Part shown: one piece after another, positions 25,078 through 33,941 of the stretch
Layout: each line of letters opens with the position of its first letter
Position numbering within the stretch: position 1 is the stretch's first letter
From: Mycobacterium sp. MS1601
GTDB lineage: Bacteria > Actinomycetota > Actinomycetes > Mycobacteriales > Mycobacteriaceae
NCBI RefSeq assembly: GCF_001984215.1
Contig: NZ_CP019420.1
Coordinates: 3,286,001-3,350,000, forward strand
DNA length: 64,000 nucleotides
Reading direction: 5' to 3'
Notes under the pieces: generated by a model
What the model was told of the DNA's origin: nothing
Databases searched by the model: none
Seen by the model: only the letters and a program-made list of their open reading frames with translations
Program-made: the position numbers and the translations under genes

Positions 25078-27522
25078 TCACTGGGAGGGGGTGAGTAGAG
25101 CTCGCAACATCGACAGCATCTCCGACCGGGACTCGGCTCCGAGGCGACGCCGTATGCGTGCCACATGGTGCTCGACCGTTTTTGCTGAGATGAACAGCTG
25201 AGCACCGATATCGCGGTATGGCATCCCGAGTACCAGAAGCTCGGCGACCTCGCGCTCACGATCCGACAACGGCGACGTCGCGGGCGTGGACTCCACCTTC
25301 GGGACGGGGGTCGATGCGCCGTTCTCCTCGGGAGGTTCGGGGGTGCCGGAGGTGAGCTTCAGATCTCGGGCGACCTGCAGCATGGCTCCGGAAACGCGGG
25401 GATCGCCCGCTTGGAGAGCGGCCTGCCCGGCAAGCCGGGTGGCGTCCCAGGTCAGGCCGAACTGAGCCAGTCCCCGCGCGGCCGCTGTCACGTCGTCGAC
25501 GTCGACCTGCCTGGCCAACACTCGCAACCAGGACCGACCCGCCACCGCGAGTGCGCGGGCGAAATCACTGTGCGCACCGGCAGCCGTCAACGCCTGACCG
25601 TGCGGGGCCAGCGATTCCGGCGAGTTGGCCAGGATCGCGGCGTGTACGCCGGCCCAGTGCAGGGGTAGCGACCACGCAATCGGATCGCCCAGCGCGCCCA
25701 GCACCGAGAAGGCCTGCTCCAGCACCGGGGACAACCGGTCGCCCTGCCGCAGCCGAGCGGCCGCCACCCACAACTCGCCGAGCGGAAGCAGCGAGTAGAG
25801 ATCGACCGAGAACTCGGTCAGCACGTCCATGGCCGCCGACCACTGCGTCTGCAGTGCTCCGGCATCGCCGTTGCGGCGCGCCAGCCCGGTCCGCAACGCG
25901 GCGGCCCACAATGCGTCGCGGCGGTGCAGACCCACTGTGGGTACGGCCGCGGCGTCGGCCGCTGCGCTGGGCAGATGACCGTCCTGCATCTTCACCCACG
26001 CCGCCAGCAGGCGATGTCGCTGACTGAACATCGCCGGCTCGGCGGTGCGCACGGCGCGGCCCAGCACACTGCGGGCCCGCACGGCGTCACCGGCGTGCAG
26101 TGCCGCCAGGCTCACCAGCGCCGCCGGCGTGTCCGGCAGTGCCTCGGTGCTCGCCTTCTCCGGACCGAGCGCCTGTCCCAGCCGGATCACCGCCGCGGAA
26201 TACGACTGATCCACCGTCAGCAGAAGACCGTCGGCCAGGCTGCGCGCCGCGCGCGCAGCGGCGGTCGGGGGGCCGATCGGTGTTCCCAGTGCCTCGCGTG
26301 CCCCCGCCGGATTTCCGGCGCCGACGAGGGCGACCACCGCGGCCGCGCTGAGCACCGCGTCGTCCTGAGGTCCGATCCAGCCGAACAACTCTGCGGCATG
26401 TGCCATGTCGCCGTCGTGCGCGGCCACCGCAGCGGCAACCCGCACCGCCGCCGTCCGCTGCCCGGGATCCGGTGAGGTGAGCAGCTCATCGGCCAACGCG
26501 GCGGCGGCCGCGCAGTCGCCGGTGAGGGCCAGCGCATCGGCCAGCGGCACCGTCGGCGCGTCGGCCCCGGCCGCCGCCGCGGCACGCAGCAGCCGCGCCA
26601 CCACCTCGGGTCGGGCACGCACCCGTGCGGCTTCATCGCCCAGGACCCGCGTCAGGCGGGCATCCCGGACTCCGTGTTCGGCGAGCCGGAGCGCCAAGCT
26701 GGTGGACAGCGTGCCCATCTCGAGTTGTGAACGCAGCAGCGCAACTTCGACGTCGTGGTGCCGTGCGGTGCCCACTATTCGGGCCGTCGCGTCGTGCACC
26801 GAAGAACGGAAGTGGTCACCGTGACTCGGGTCCAGCAACCCGGTGGCATGCGCCGCCGCGGCCCCGCTGTGGGCGTCATCCGAGCTGATGTCCAGCGCCG
26901 CGGCGATGTCCGTCGGACCCAGATCCGGGCTCAGTGACGCGATCAGCAGCGCATGCAGGACGGACTGGTCGGTTCGGCGTAACCGCTCGGTGAGTGTGTT
27001 CACCGCGCCGTCGCCCGCCACGCCGTCAGCTCCTACCGCCGGTAGGAGAAACGGCAAACCCGCGGTAGCGGAAGCTATTTCCGCTACCGCGGCCGGTGTC
27101 GATCCGGGCAGATGAGCAGCGATCTCGGCCTGGGTCAGACTCCCCAGCACAAGGCGTGGGCGTTCCCGCTCCAGAGCAGCCATCAGCTCACGCAGGCCGG
27201 CGTTGTTCTCGCGCGCCTCGGTGGCCACCACCACCGTGCGGCGGGGATCGGCGACCGCGGTGGTGACAGCGGCGAGTTCGACGCCCGACAGCAGGTGGGC
27301 GTCGTCGATCACGAGCGCGGCGGCACCGCTGTCCTCTGCGGGGCGGCTGCGGACATCGATCCCGTTGCCACGCAACGTGTCACGAATCTCGGCGAGCGCT
27401 GAACTCTTACCTGTGCCGATGCCGCCGGTGATGAGCGCTTTCACCGGCGTGTCGGGGTGGTCCCGGATCGTGGCGAGCAGGGGCGACCACCGGCGAATGT
27501 CCGCGGGGCCGACCGGGTTCAT
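25078..27522 (-). CDS. iniR: LuxR-type STAND ATPase regulator, IniR/Rv0339c-like
   Basis: 814 residues. Walker A ITGGIGTGKSSA (about residues 31-42) and Walker B ALVIDDAHLL (about 69-78) begin an AAA/STAND ATPase. A long Ala-rich helical repeat region follows, then a C-terminal LuxR DNA-binding domain: LSDREREVAELLVLGMPYRD with recognition helix ISAKTVEHHVARIRRRL. The homolog Rv0339c (832 residues) is described as IniR, the activator of iniBAC on cell-wall stress. The start overlaps the Hsp70-family stop by four bases (ATGA), so the two are co-translated; both run divergently from the ini genes they may control. Confidence 0.88.
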   Translation of the reverse strand: MNPVGPADIRRWSPLLATIRDHPDTPVKALITGGIGTGKSSALAEIRDTLRGNGIDVRSRPAEDSGAAALVIDDAHLLSGVELAAVTTAVADPRRTVVVATEARENNAGLRELMAALERERPRLVLGSLTQAEIAAHLPGSTPAAVAEIASATAGLPFLLPAVGADGVAGDGAVNTLTERLRRTDQSVLHALLIASLSPDLGPTDIAAALDISSDDAHSGAAAAHATGLLDPSHGDHFRSSVHDATARIVGTARHHDVEVALLRSQLEMGTLSTSLALRLAEHGVRDARLTRVLGDEAARVRARPEVVARLLRAAAAAGADAPTVPLADALALTGDCAAAAALADELLTSPDPGQRTAAVRVAAAVAAHDGDMAHAAELFGWIGPQDDAVLSAAAVVALVGAGNPAGAREALGTPIGPPTAAARAARSLADGLLLTVDQSYSAAVIRLGQALGPEKASTEALPDTPAALVSLAALHAGDAVRARSVLGRAVRTAEPAMFSQRHRLLAAWVKMQDGHLPSAAADAAAVPTVGLHRRDALWAAALRTGLARRNGDAGALQTQWSAAMDVLTEFSVDLYSLLPLGELWVAAARLRQGDRLSPVLEQAFSVLGALGDPIAWSLPLHWAGVHAAILANSPESLAPHGQALTAAGAHSDFARALAVAGRSWLRVLARQVDVDDVTAAARGLAQFGLTWDATRLAGQAALQAGDPRVSGAMLQVARDLKLTSGTPEPPEENGASTPVPKVESTPATSPLSDREREVAELLVLGMPYRDIGAQLFISAKTVEHHVARIRRRLGAESRSEMLSMLRALLTPSQ

Positions 27523-29396
27523 CCCGCGTCCGGGAAGGTGGGGATCACCGGATCGTCGGGAACGTCAGGGACGTCAGGAGTGTCAGGGACGTCAGGGGTC
27601 ACTGGGTCGGGGGTGGTCGGAGGAGGCGTCGTGGGCGGTGTGGTCGCAGGTGTGGTGGGAGGCGTGGTGGACGGCGTCGTGGTCCGCGTCGTCGTCGTGG
27701 TGGTAGACGGCGTCGTGGTGGTCGTCGTCGTTGTGGTTGTGGTGGTGGTGGTCGTCGGGGACGTGGTCGTGGTGGTGGTCGGCGGAGTGGTGGTAGGCGG
27801 CGGTGGTGGTGGAGGCACCTCGGAGGTGATGATCTGGCCGTTGTCGCCGGTGATGGTGACAGTCTCGGTGGTCAGTGGGACCTCCGGGCTGGGAGCACCG
27901 GATTCTGTTGGCAGTGTTGTGGTTTCGGTGACCGGACCGGTGTCGGTACTGGTTCCGGTCAAGGTGATGGCCAAGCCGCCGACAGCCAACAGTGCAGCGG
28001 CGGCGGCCGCGCCGAAGAGCACCGGAGGCCGTTTGTACCAGGCCAGCGGCGGCGGTTCCATCACGTAGGTCTCGTCGTCGCTGCGATCGAACTCCACCGC
28101 GGGACGCGCGCTGGTGGCCCCCTGCGGGGTGTAGGTGTCGAAGGTGTAGTCCTCGCCGGAGTACGGCACGGGGTCGCTGCCCGATGCGTCGTCGTCGGAC
28201 CAGGCCAAGGCGCGGAACGTCGCCGAAGGTGAACCGTCGGAGGCTGATTCGGCGGCGGCAGCTCCTGCCGCACCGGCAGCCCAGGCAGCCGGGGCCAGTC
28301 CGGTGGGCAGGTCGGCGGCATCCACCGAGGTGGCCATCCCGGTGGGGGAATCGGGAGACGGGCCGGCAGCGGCCAGCAGTGCGGCGCCCACGGCCACCGA
28401 TGCGGCGGGGTCGGGAGAGGTGATGACGGGAACTCGCAGCTCCTCCGACAGCCGTTGCGTCAGTAGAGGAATGGCTGCACCGCCACCGGTCGTCGCTACC
28501 GCGGACAGTGCTGCAGCGGGAATTCGGTTACGCTCCAGCAGATCTCCGAGCGCGTCGAAGAATCCGGCCAATGGCTCGGACAGCAGCCCCTCGAACTCGC
28601 TGCGGGTGAGCCGCACGTCAGAGGTGGAAGTGGGCAATTGGACCGGGATCACGGTGGCGGTCTCGGCGGACAGCCGCTCCTTGGCGAGCTTGCACTCTGC
28701 CCGCAGGCGGGTCAACGCCCCGACAGCCGCCGTGCCCGCCGTCTCAGCTCCGCCGGCATCAGCCACACCGGCCAGCACATGGCGCAGGATCGCCTGGTCC
28801 AGCTGCTCACCCGAGAGGTCCGGGTAGCGAACCACCTCACCGACGGGGGACAACTCGGCACCGGCATCCGCGAGAGCCAGAGTGGTGCCACTGCCGCCGA
28901 AGTCGCACAACGCGACGATCCCGGAGTCCGGCAGGCCCTGCTCCGCCTTCAATGCCGCCAAAGCCGCGGCGGCATCGGGAACCAACTCCGGCGGAGCGCC
29001 GTCGGAGAACAGGCTGGTCTTGGCACGCAGCGCGCCGCGCAGCGCACCGACCGTGGCCGGCCCCCAGTAGGCGGGCACCGCGATGGCCACCTGTTGCGGG
29101 GCAGGCCCGTCAGCCACCGTGCGGGCCATCGCGTCCAGCGCCTCGGCGGCCAGGACATCGCCGCGATGAGAGGAACCGTCCTGCGCCACCAGCGGTACCG
29201 GATCGCCGACCCGCTCGACGAATCCCCACATCACCATTCCGGGCTCGCCGAGGTTGGGGTTCTCACTGGGCAGTCCCACCTCCGGGGACCGGTGCTCGAA
29301 CAGGGTCAGGACCGAACGGCGTACCACTGGTGGCCGGCCCGTGCGGGTCGCCACCAGGTTCGTCGCCCCGATGGACAACCCCAACGAGTCGGTCAT
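27519..29396 (-). CDS. Hsp70-family ATPase with one membrane helix and Thr-rich outer tail
   Basis: 625 residues. Residues 1-345 form an actin/Hsp70-like ATPase domain (SIGATNLVATR start, CDFGGSGTTLAL phosphate-2 loop at 164-175, TTGGGAAIPLL adenosine loop at 302-312), without a substrate-binding domain. A cytosolic linker ends in AWYKRPP, then a membrane helix (457-480), then an outer tail of Pro, Thr and Val with long Thr runs and PDVPDVPD repeats. It may sense wall stress and pass the signal to the IniR-like ATPase with which it is translationally coupled; this is inference. It belongs to the same layout class as the genes at 33435, 35359 and 36117. Confidence 0.8.
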   Translation of the reverse strand: MTDSLGLSIGATNLVATRTGRPPVVRRSVLTLFEHRSPEVGLPSENPNLGEPGMVMWGFVERVGDPVPLVAQDGSSHRGDVLAAEALDAMARTVADGPAPQQVAIAVPAYWGPATVGALRGALRAKTSLFSDGAPPELVPDAAAALAALKAEQGLPDSGIVALCDFGGSGTTLALADAGAELSPVGEVVRYPDLSGEQLDQAILRHVLAGVADAGGAETAGTAAVGALTRLRAECKLAKERLSAETATVIPVQLPTSTSDVRLTRSEFEGLLSEPLAGFFDALGDLLERNRIPAAALSAVATTGGGAAIPLLTQRLSEELRVPVITSPDPAASVAVGAALLAAAGPSPDSPTGMATSVDAADLPTGLAPAAWAAGAAGAAAAESASDGSPSATFRALAWSDDDASGSDPVPYSGEDYTFDTYTPQGATSARPAVEFDRSDDETYVMEPPPLAWYKRPPVLFGAAAAAALLAVGGLAITLTGTSTDTGPVTETTTLPTESGAPSPEVPLTTETVTITGDNGQIITSEVPPPPPPPTTTPPTTTTTTSPTTTTTTTTTTTTTTTPSTTTTTTRTTTPSTTPPTTPATTPPTTPPPTTPDPVTPDVPDTPDVPDVPDDPVIPTFPDAG

Positions 29397-29495
29397 GTCG
29401 CCTGCCTAATCTCTGGACGTGCCGTGCGTGAAGCCCTGTGCGGACCTCACCATAGCTGCCGGCCCACCGGTTCCCCGCGATGCGGGGCCGCAATC

Positions 29496-29538
29496 CCCCT
29501 ATGGGTCCGAATCCCCTATTGGAACACCCCCTAACGGC
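29496..29538. promoter_or_regulatory. Triple CCCCTA motif upstream of the Rv0340-like gene
   Basis: CCCCTA occurs at 29496, 29513 and 29528 (spacing 17 and 15), the last extended to CCCCTAACGGC. The same triple, ending in the identical 11-mer, precedes iniB. The region lies between divergent Hsp70/iniR and ini genes, so it is a candidate IniR operator; not tested. Confidence 0.55.
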
Positions 29539-29637
29539 GGGTCCGGGGTGGTGGGTATCGCACCGATCCGCACGTCGATTCCGCGCCATACGATCGCTCC
29601 AGAGTGAACCCATCGGACAACAGAGGAGCGCGGGGGA

Positions 29638-30147
29638 ATGGCCAACGAATTACTGGACTTCGTGATGGGGCTGGTCCGTGATCCGGATGCCGCCGCACGA
29701 TATGCCGCCGATCCGGCCCAGGCCATCGCCGATGCGCACCTGGCAGATGTCACCAGCGCGGACGTCAACAATCTGATTCCCATGGTGTCGGACTCCTTGT
29801 CGATGGCTGCACCGGCCTTCGGCGCCGACACCGCCGTGGGGGAGATGCTCGACGGCAACGTGTGGACCAGCGGTGCCGCCACCGAGGCATTCCAGGCGTT
29901 TGACCTGATCGCACCCACTGCCCCGGCTGATGCGGCCGTACAGATCCCGAATGTCATCGACACCGCGGCACCCGAGGTCGCCTCCGCGGTTCCGGACTTC
30001 GAACCGCTGGTGGATTCGGTGCTCACCGACGACTCCGCACTGCTGGGCAATACCCTCGCCGATCCCGCGCCGGCCCTGTGGGAACACGCGGACACCGACT
30101 CCCAGCCGCTGGATGAAGGGCACACCGCCTTCGACGTGTTCGACTGA
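29638..30147 (+). CDS. IniB N-terminal-domain protein (Rv0340-like)
   Basis: 169 residues from ATG 29638. The first 60 residues (ELLDFVMGLVRDPDAAARYAADPAQAIADAHLADVTSADV pattern, seen in parts) match the start of IniB: a short helical domain with a D-P-D/A-P box. The rest is Ala/Asp/Thr-rich without the Gly/Asn repeats of IniB. Rv0340 is the equivalent in M. tuberculosis, just before iniB. Function unknown; no signal peptide. A strong terminator ends the transcript before iniB, so the two are separately transcribed. Confidence 0.85.
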   Translation: MANELLDFVMGLVRDPDAAARYAADPAQAIADAHLADVTSADVNNLIPMVSDSLSMAAPAFGADTAVGEMLDGNVWTSGAATEAFQAFDLIAPTAPADAAVQIPNVIDTAAPEVASAVPDFEPLVDSVLTDDSALLGNTLADPAPALWEHADTDSQPLDEGHTAFDVFD

Positions 30148-30188
30148 CTCACCCTGTCGACCCAACGAGGTCGTCTGCCCCGATCGGC

Positions 30189-30231
30189 ACACCGCCGGCA
30201 ATGCATCCGCATTGCCGGCGGTGTCGTTTTT
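30189..30231 (+). terminator. Intrinsic terminator after the Rv0340-like gene
   Basis: Perfect 16-bp stem (30189-30204 with 30209-30224), ATCC loop, then CGTTTTT at 30225-30231. It lies 42 bases after the stop codon and isolates iniB on its own promoter. Confidence 0.92.
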
Positions 30232-30260
30232 GCACAGGTCAACGCGGCACAGAACGTGAT

Positions 30261-30290
30261 CCCCTAGTGACCCCCTAATCCCCTAACGGC
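30261..30290. promoter_or_regulatory. Triple CCCCTA motif upstream of iniB
   Basis: CCCCTA at 30261, 30272 and 30280, the last as CCCCTAACGGC, identical over 11 bases to the copy at 29528. It is about 135-160 bases before the iniB start, suited to an activator site. It is followed by a G/C-rich inverted stretch around 30330-30352. Confidence 0.55.
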
Positions 30291-30422
30291 AGCGGCTACG
30301 CCAACCCGGACGACCCCCGTCGAGGCAGGGGTTTGCGCCCCGTTTCCGGGGGGTCGCGGCGCCCATAACGTAGTTCCCATCAGCCCCGGACACTCCGGAG
30401 CAAGCAAGCGAAAGGCACTCAC

Positions 30423-31520
30423 ATGAACATCATCGACTGGATCCTCGACCTCTTCCGCAGCGAAGACGTGGCTCGTGCCTTTGTCGCTGCACCCGAGCAG
30501 ACGCTGCGTGACGCGGGCCTGGCCGGCGTCTCTGCCGCCCAGATGTCCACTGTCGCCGCCACCGCCGTCCCCGGCCTGGTGCTCGGCGGCGGCGACCCGG
30601 TGGTGGGTCTGCAGCGCGCGGTGTCCAACCACTACGGCTTCGCCCCGGCCACCGACTACTCGCCGTCGAACAGCTTCCTGTCTCCGACCTACGCGCCGTC
30701 CCCGACGTTTGCCCCGGAGACCAACACCGACCTGCTCAGCGGCAACAACGTCCCGATCGCCAGCCCCGACCAGAGCGCGGGTGCCAACGCCCAGAACGGT
30801 GCCTTCAACCTGGGCTTCGGTGACATCACCTTCGGCAACAAGACCACCAACACGGCCACCGACGGCGGCGTGGTGGTGGACGGCAACAACACCGGAGACA
30901 TCGTGAGCGGTGACGGTGCTGTGCTCGGCAACGGCAACGATGTCAACAACGGTGACGTCATCGCCGGATCGGGCTCCAACGTGAACATCGGTGAAGGCAA
31001 CATCGAGGACAACGGCAACACCAACACCGGCAGCGGCAGCATCATCACCGACAACGAGGCCCCCGTGTTTCAGGACGTCGACGCCTCCGGTGGCAACGGC
31101 GGCAGCGCCAGCGGTGGCGGCAGCCTGATCGGTATCGGTGGCGGCAACGACGGTGGCAACGCAGGCGGTGGTGGAATCATCTTGGTGGACAACCGAAGTG
31201 AAGAGACCAACGTCGGAGGCAACCAGACCGCCATCGAGGGTGACTTCGACAGCAGCACCTCCTCGTCGACCACGGTGATCAGTGACACCGACAGCAGCAC
31301 CACCGCGATCGACAGTTCCGACCACTCGGACAGCTCACTGATCGACACCAGCCTGGCCAGCAACAACGACACCGCGCTGTCCAACGACCAGTCCTTCAAC
31401 AACGAGCTGTTCAGCGGCAACGACACGGGGGTCTCGACCGACCTGTTCGCGCACAACGACTCGGCACTCAACGCCGACGCGACGCTGACCAGCGAGCCGC
31501 AGACCCACGTCGGGTTCTGA
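30423..31520 (+). CDS. iniB: IniB, Gly/Asn-rich cell-wall-stress protein
   Basis: 365 residues from ATG 30423. N-terminal helical domain (MNIIDWILDLFRSEDVARAFVA; EQTLRDAGLAGVSAAQM) followed by low-complexity Gly/Asn/Asp/Ser text with repeats like GNGNDVNNGDV and GGNGGSASGGG, resembling glycine-rich wall proteins. First gene of the iniBAC operon, induced in mycobacteria by wall-active drugs such as isoniazid and ethambutol. The biochemical role is not settled. iniA follows after 83 bases. Confidence 0.92.
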   Translation: MNIIDWILDLFRSEDVARAFVAAPEQTLRDAGLAGVSAAQMSTVAATAVPGLVLGGGDPVVGLQRAVSNHYGFAPATDYSPSNSFLSPTYAPSPTFAPETNTDLLSGNNVPIASPDQSAGANAQNGAFNLGFGDITFGNKTTNTATDGGVVVDGNNTGDIVSGDGAVLGNGNDVNNGDVIAGSGSNVNIGEGNIEDNGNTNTGSGSIITDNEAPVFQDVDASGGNGGSASGGGSLIGIGGGNDGGNAGGGGIILVDNRSEETNVGGNQTAIEGDFDSSTSSSTTVISDTDSSTTAIDSSDHSDSSLIDTSLASNNDTALSNDQSFNNELFSGNDTGVSTDLFAHNDSALNADATLTSEPQTHVGF

Positions 31521-31603
31521 CCTGATTGCCAGAAGCGGCGGGGACCGGCCAGGTCCCCGCCGCTTCGCGGCCTAACGTGGAACAGTGGACAGGAGGGTTT
31601 TCA

Positions 31604-33445
31604 GTGACGCAGCCGGCGGACCCGCGCAAAGTCAAGGTGATCGTCGAACTCATCGACCACACCGCCCGCATCGCCGAGCAGAACGATCGGGGGGACCTGC
31701 GGCAACGGCTGGCGGCGGCGAAAGAGCGCATCACTGATCCCCAGATTCGCGTGGTGATCGCCGGACAACTCAAGCAGGGCAAGAGCCAACTGCTCAACTC
31801 GCTGCTCAACATGCCGGTGGCGCGGGTCGGCGACGACGAGACCACCGCACTGGTGACCATCGTGTCCTACGGTGAGCAGGCCTCGGCGCGTCTGGTGGTT
31901 GCGCCGCAGCCAGGGGGCAGTGAACCCGAGGTGATCGAGATCCCGGTCGCCGACATCGCCCGCGATCTGCGCCGCGCCCCCCAGGCCGGTGGCCGGGAAG
32001 TGATCCGAGTCGAGGTCAGCGCCCCCAGCCCGCTGCTCAAGAGTGGGCTGGCGTTCGTCGACACGCCCGGTGTCGGCGGGCACGGCCAGCCACACCTGTC
32101 GGCCACGCTGGGACTGCTGCCCGACGCCGACGCCATGCTGATGATCTCCGACACCAGCCAGGAATTCACCGAACCCGAGATGCGGTTCATCCGCCAAGCT
32201 CACGAGATCTGCCCGGTGGGCGCCGTGGTGGCCACCAAGACCGACCTGTACCCCTACTGGCGTCAGATCGTCGACACCAACACCGGCCACCTGCAGCGCG
32301 CCGGGCTGGCCGGCTTGCCGGTGATTCCGGCGTCGTCGCTGCTGCGCAGCCATGCCGTACAGCACAACGACAAGGAACTCAACGAGGAGTCGAACTTCCC
32401 GGCCATCGTGAAGTTCCTCTCCGACAAGGTGCTCTCCCGGGAGAACGACCGCGTGCGCGACCAGGTGATCGCCGACATCGCCGCGGCCGCAGAACATCTG
32501 ACTCTCTCGCTGAGTTCGGAACTGTCGGCCATCAACGACCCCGACGATGTGCGCCGGCTCACCGAGGACCTCGAGCGGCGCAAGGAGGAGGCCCAGGAAG
32601 CGCTGGCGCACACCGCGTTGTGGCAACAGGTGCTCAGTGACGGTATCGCCGACCTGACCGCCGACGTGGATCACGATATGCGCTCACGGTTCCGGGCCAT
32701 CACCCACCACGCCGAGGGCGTCATCGACTCGTGCGATCCCACCGTGCACTGGGCCGAGATCGGTGCCGAGGTGGAGAACGCCGTGGCCACCGCGGTGGGG
32801 GACAACTTCGTGTGGGCCTATCAGCGGGCCGAGGCGCTGGCCGAGGAAGTCGCGCGCACCTTCGTCGAAGCCGGTCTGGAAGCGGTGAAGATGCCCGAGG
32901 TCAGCGCCCGCGAGATGGGCGCGGGCTTCGACGGACTCAAGTCGTTGACCCGCCTGGAATCCAAACCGATCGGCCTGGGGCACAAGGCCATCACCAGTAT
33001 GCGAGGCTCCTACGGCGGCATCCTGATGTTCGGCATGCTGACCTCGGTGGCCGGTTTGGGCATGTTCAACCCCCTGTCGCTGGGAGCCGGACTGCTGCTG
33101 GGGCGCAAGGCCTACCGGGAGGACATGGAGAACCGGATGCTGCGGGTGCGCAACGAGGCCAAGACCAACCTGCGTCGCTTCGTCGACGACGTGATGTTCG
33201 TGGTCAGCAAGGAGTCCCGCGACCGGCTCAAAGGTGTTCAGCGCCAACTGCGTGATCACTACCGCGACATCGCCAACCAGGCCACCCGATCGCTGAACGA
33301 GTCGCTGCAGGCAGCGCTGTCGTCAGCGAAAATGGAAGAGGCCGAACGGAATACGCGGGTCAAGGAACTGGAGCGTCAGCTCAACATCCTGCGGCAGGTC
33401 AGCGACAACATCGAGAAGCTGCGCGCGCCGCGGATCACGGACTGA
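31604..33445 (+). CDS. iniA: IniA, bacterial dynamin-like GTPase
   Basis: 613 residues from GTG 31604, chosen for the AGGAGGG box just upstream. GTPase motifs: AGQLKQGKSQLLNSLL (G1), FVDTPGVGGHG (G3), ATKTDLY (G4). A helical neck follows, with a hydrophobic paddle-like segment around 475-515 (YGGILMFGMLTSVAGLGMF), and a coiled-coil end. IniA is known as a dynamin-like protein that binds and fissions membranes, linked to tolerance of isoniazid and ethambutol. Its partner IniC follows, but here with an oppositely oriented gene in between, unlike the tight iniA-iniC arrangement of M. tuberculosis. Confidence 0.93.
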   Translation: MTQPADPRKVKVIVELIDHTARIAEQNDRGDLRQRLAAAKERITDPQIRVVIAGQLKQGKSQLLNSLLNMPVARVGDDETTALVTIVSYGEQASARLVVAPQPGGSEPEVIEIPVADIARDLRRAPQAGGREVIRVEVSAPSPLLKSGLAFVDTPGVGGHGQPHLSATLGLLPDADAMLMISDTSQEFTEPEMRFIRQAHEICPVGAVVATKTDLYPYWRQIVDTNTGHLQRAGLAGLPVIPASSLLRSHAVQHNDKELNEESNFPAIVKFLSDKVLSRENDRVRDQVIADIAAAAEHLTLSLSSELSAINDPDDVRRLTEDLERRKEEAQEALAHTALWQQVLSDGIADLTADVDHDMRSRFRAITHHAEGVIDSCDPTVHWAEIGAEVENAVATAVGDNFVWAYQRAEALAEEVARTFVEAGLEAVKMPEVSAREMGAGFDGLKSLTRLESKPIGLGHKAITSMRGSYGGILMFGMLTSVAGLGMFNPLSLGAGLLLGRKAYREDMENRMLRVRNEAKTNLRRFVDDVMFVVSKESRDRLKGVQRQLRDHYRDIANQATRSLNESLQAALSSAKMEEAERNTRVKELERQLNILRQVSDNIEKLRAPRITD

Positions 33446-33917
33446 GAGTACGAGTCTCGTTGAGACGGGGCCGCTTTCGCGTCGTGGTGGTGGTCTGGTC
33501 GTCGTTCTGGCCACCGGGGCGCCGGGTGCTGCGTGTTGTCGATGACTCGCCGGAGCTGGTCTCCGAGCTCTCGGTGGTTGTCGACTCACCGGGAACGCCG
33601 ATGTCGGTGGTGGACAGCCGCACACTGGTGGGGAACGTCGAGGAATCGTAGGTGGGTGTCGCGATGAAGGGCTCGGTGGTGCGCAGGGTCTGCTGCGTCG
33701 TCGGGATGCTGGTGGTCATCACCGTCGGCGTGGGCCTGGTCCACTGATCGGACATCCTGACCACGGTCACCACCAGGCCCGCCACCAGTGCCGCACCCAC
33801 CACGCCGGCGACGGACACCGCGGTTGTGCTGCGGTACCACGCACCACGGTCTTCCGGGTCGGGTGTCGGGGGAGGAGCCACGGGCGCCGATACTAGCGAG
33901 CGATCGGCGGGCGGCAA
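33435..33917 (-). CDS. Single-pass Thr/Ser-rich membrane protein between iniA and iniC
   Basis: 160 residues if the TTG at 33917 is used; GTG 33881 would give 148. Short Pro-rich cytosolic start, juxtamembrane RGAWYRSTT, one helix (VAGVVGAALVAGLVVTVV), then an outer tail rich in Thr, Ser and Pro ending in a basic segment. It lies antisense within the iniA-iniC gap, overlapping the iniA end by 11 bases. The layout matches the genes at 27519, 35359 and 36117. Function unknown; the start is uncertain and no good ribosome site is seen. Confidence 0.6.
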   Translation of the reverse strand: MPPADRSLVSAPVAPPPTPDPEDRGAWYRSTTAVSVAGVVGAALVAGLVVTVVRMSDQWTRPTPTVMTTSIPTTQQTLRTTEPFIATPTYDSSTFPTSVRLSTTDIGVPGESTTTESSETSSGESSTTRSTRRPGGQNDDQTTTTTRKRPRLNETRTLSP

Positions 33918-33941
33918 CTCGGGCCGTAGACTCAGGCGTCA

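Noticed and set aside
27640..27800. Long GTG/GTC-rich tract that looks like a microsatellite
   Set aside because: It encodes the Thr-rich outer tail of the Hsp70-family protein on the minus strand; the unit is a mix of Thr codons, not a regular repeat.
30300..30360. GGGG/CCCC clusters before iniB, possible G-quadruplex or CRISPR-like leader
   Set aside because: No regular repeat-spacer pattern; only a short inverted stretch is present.
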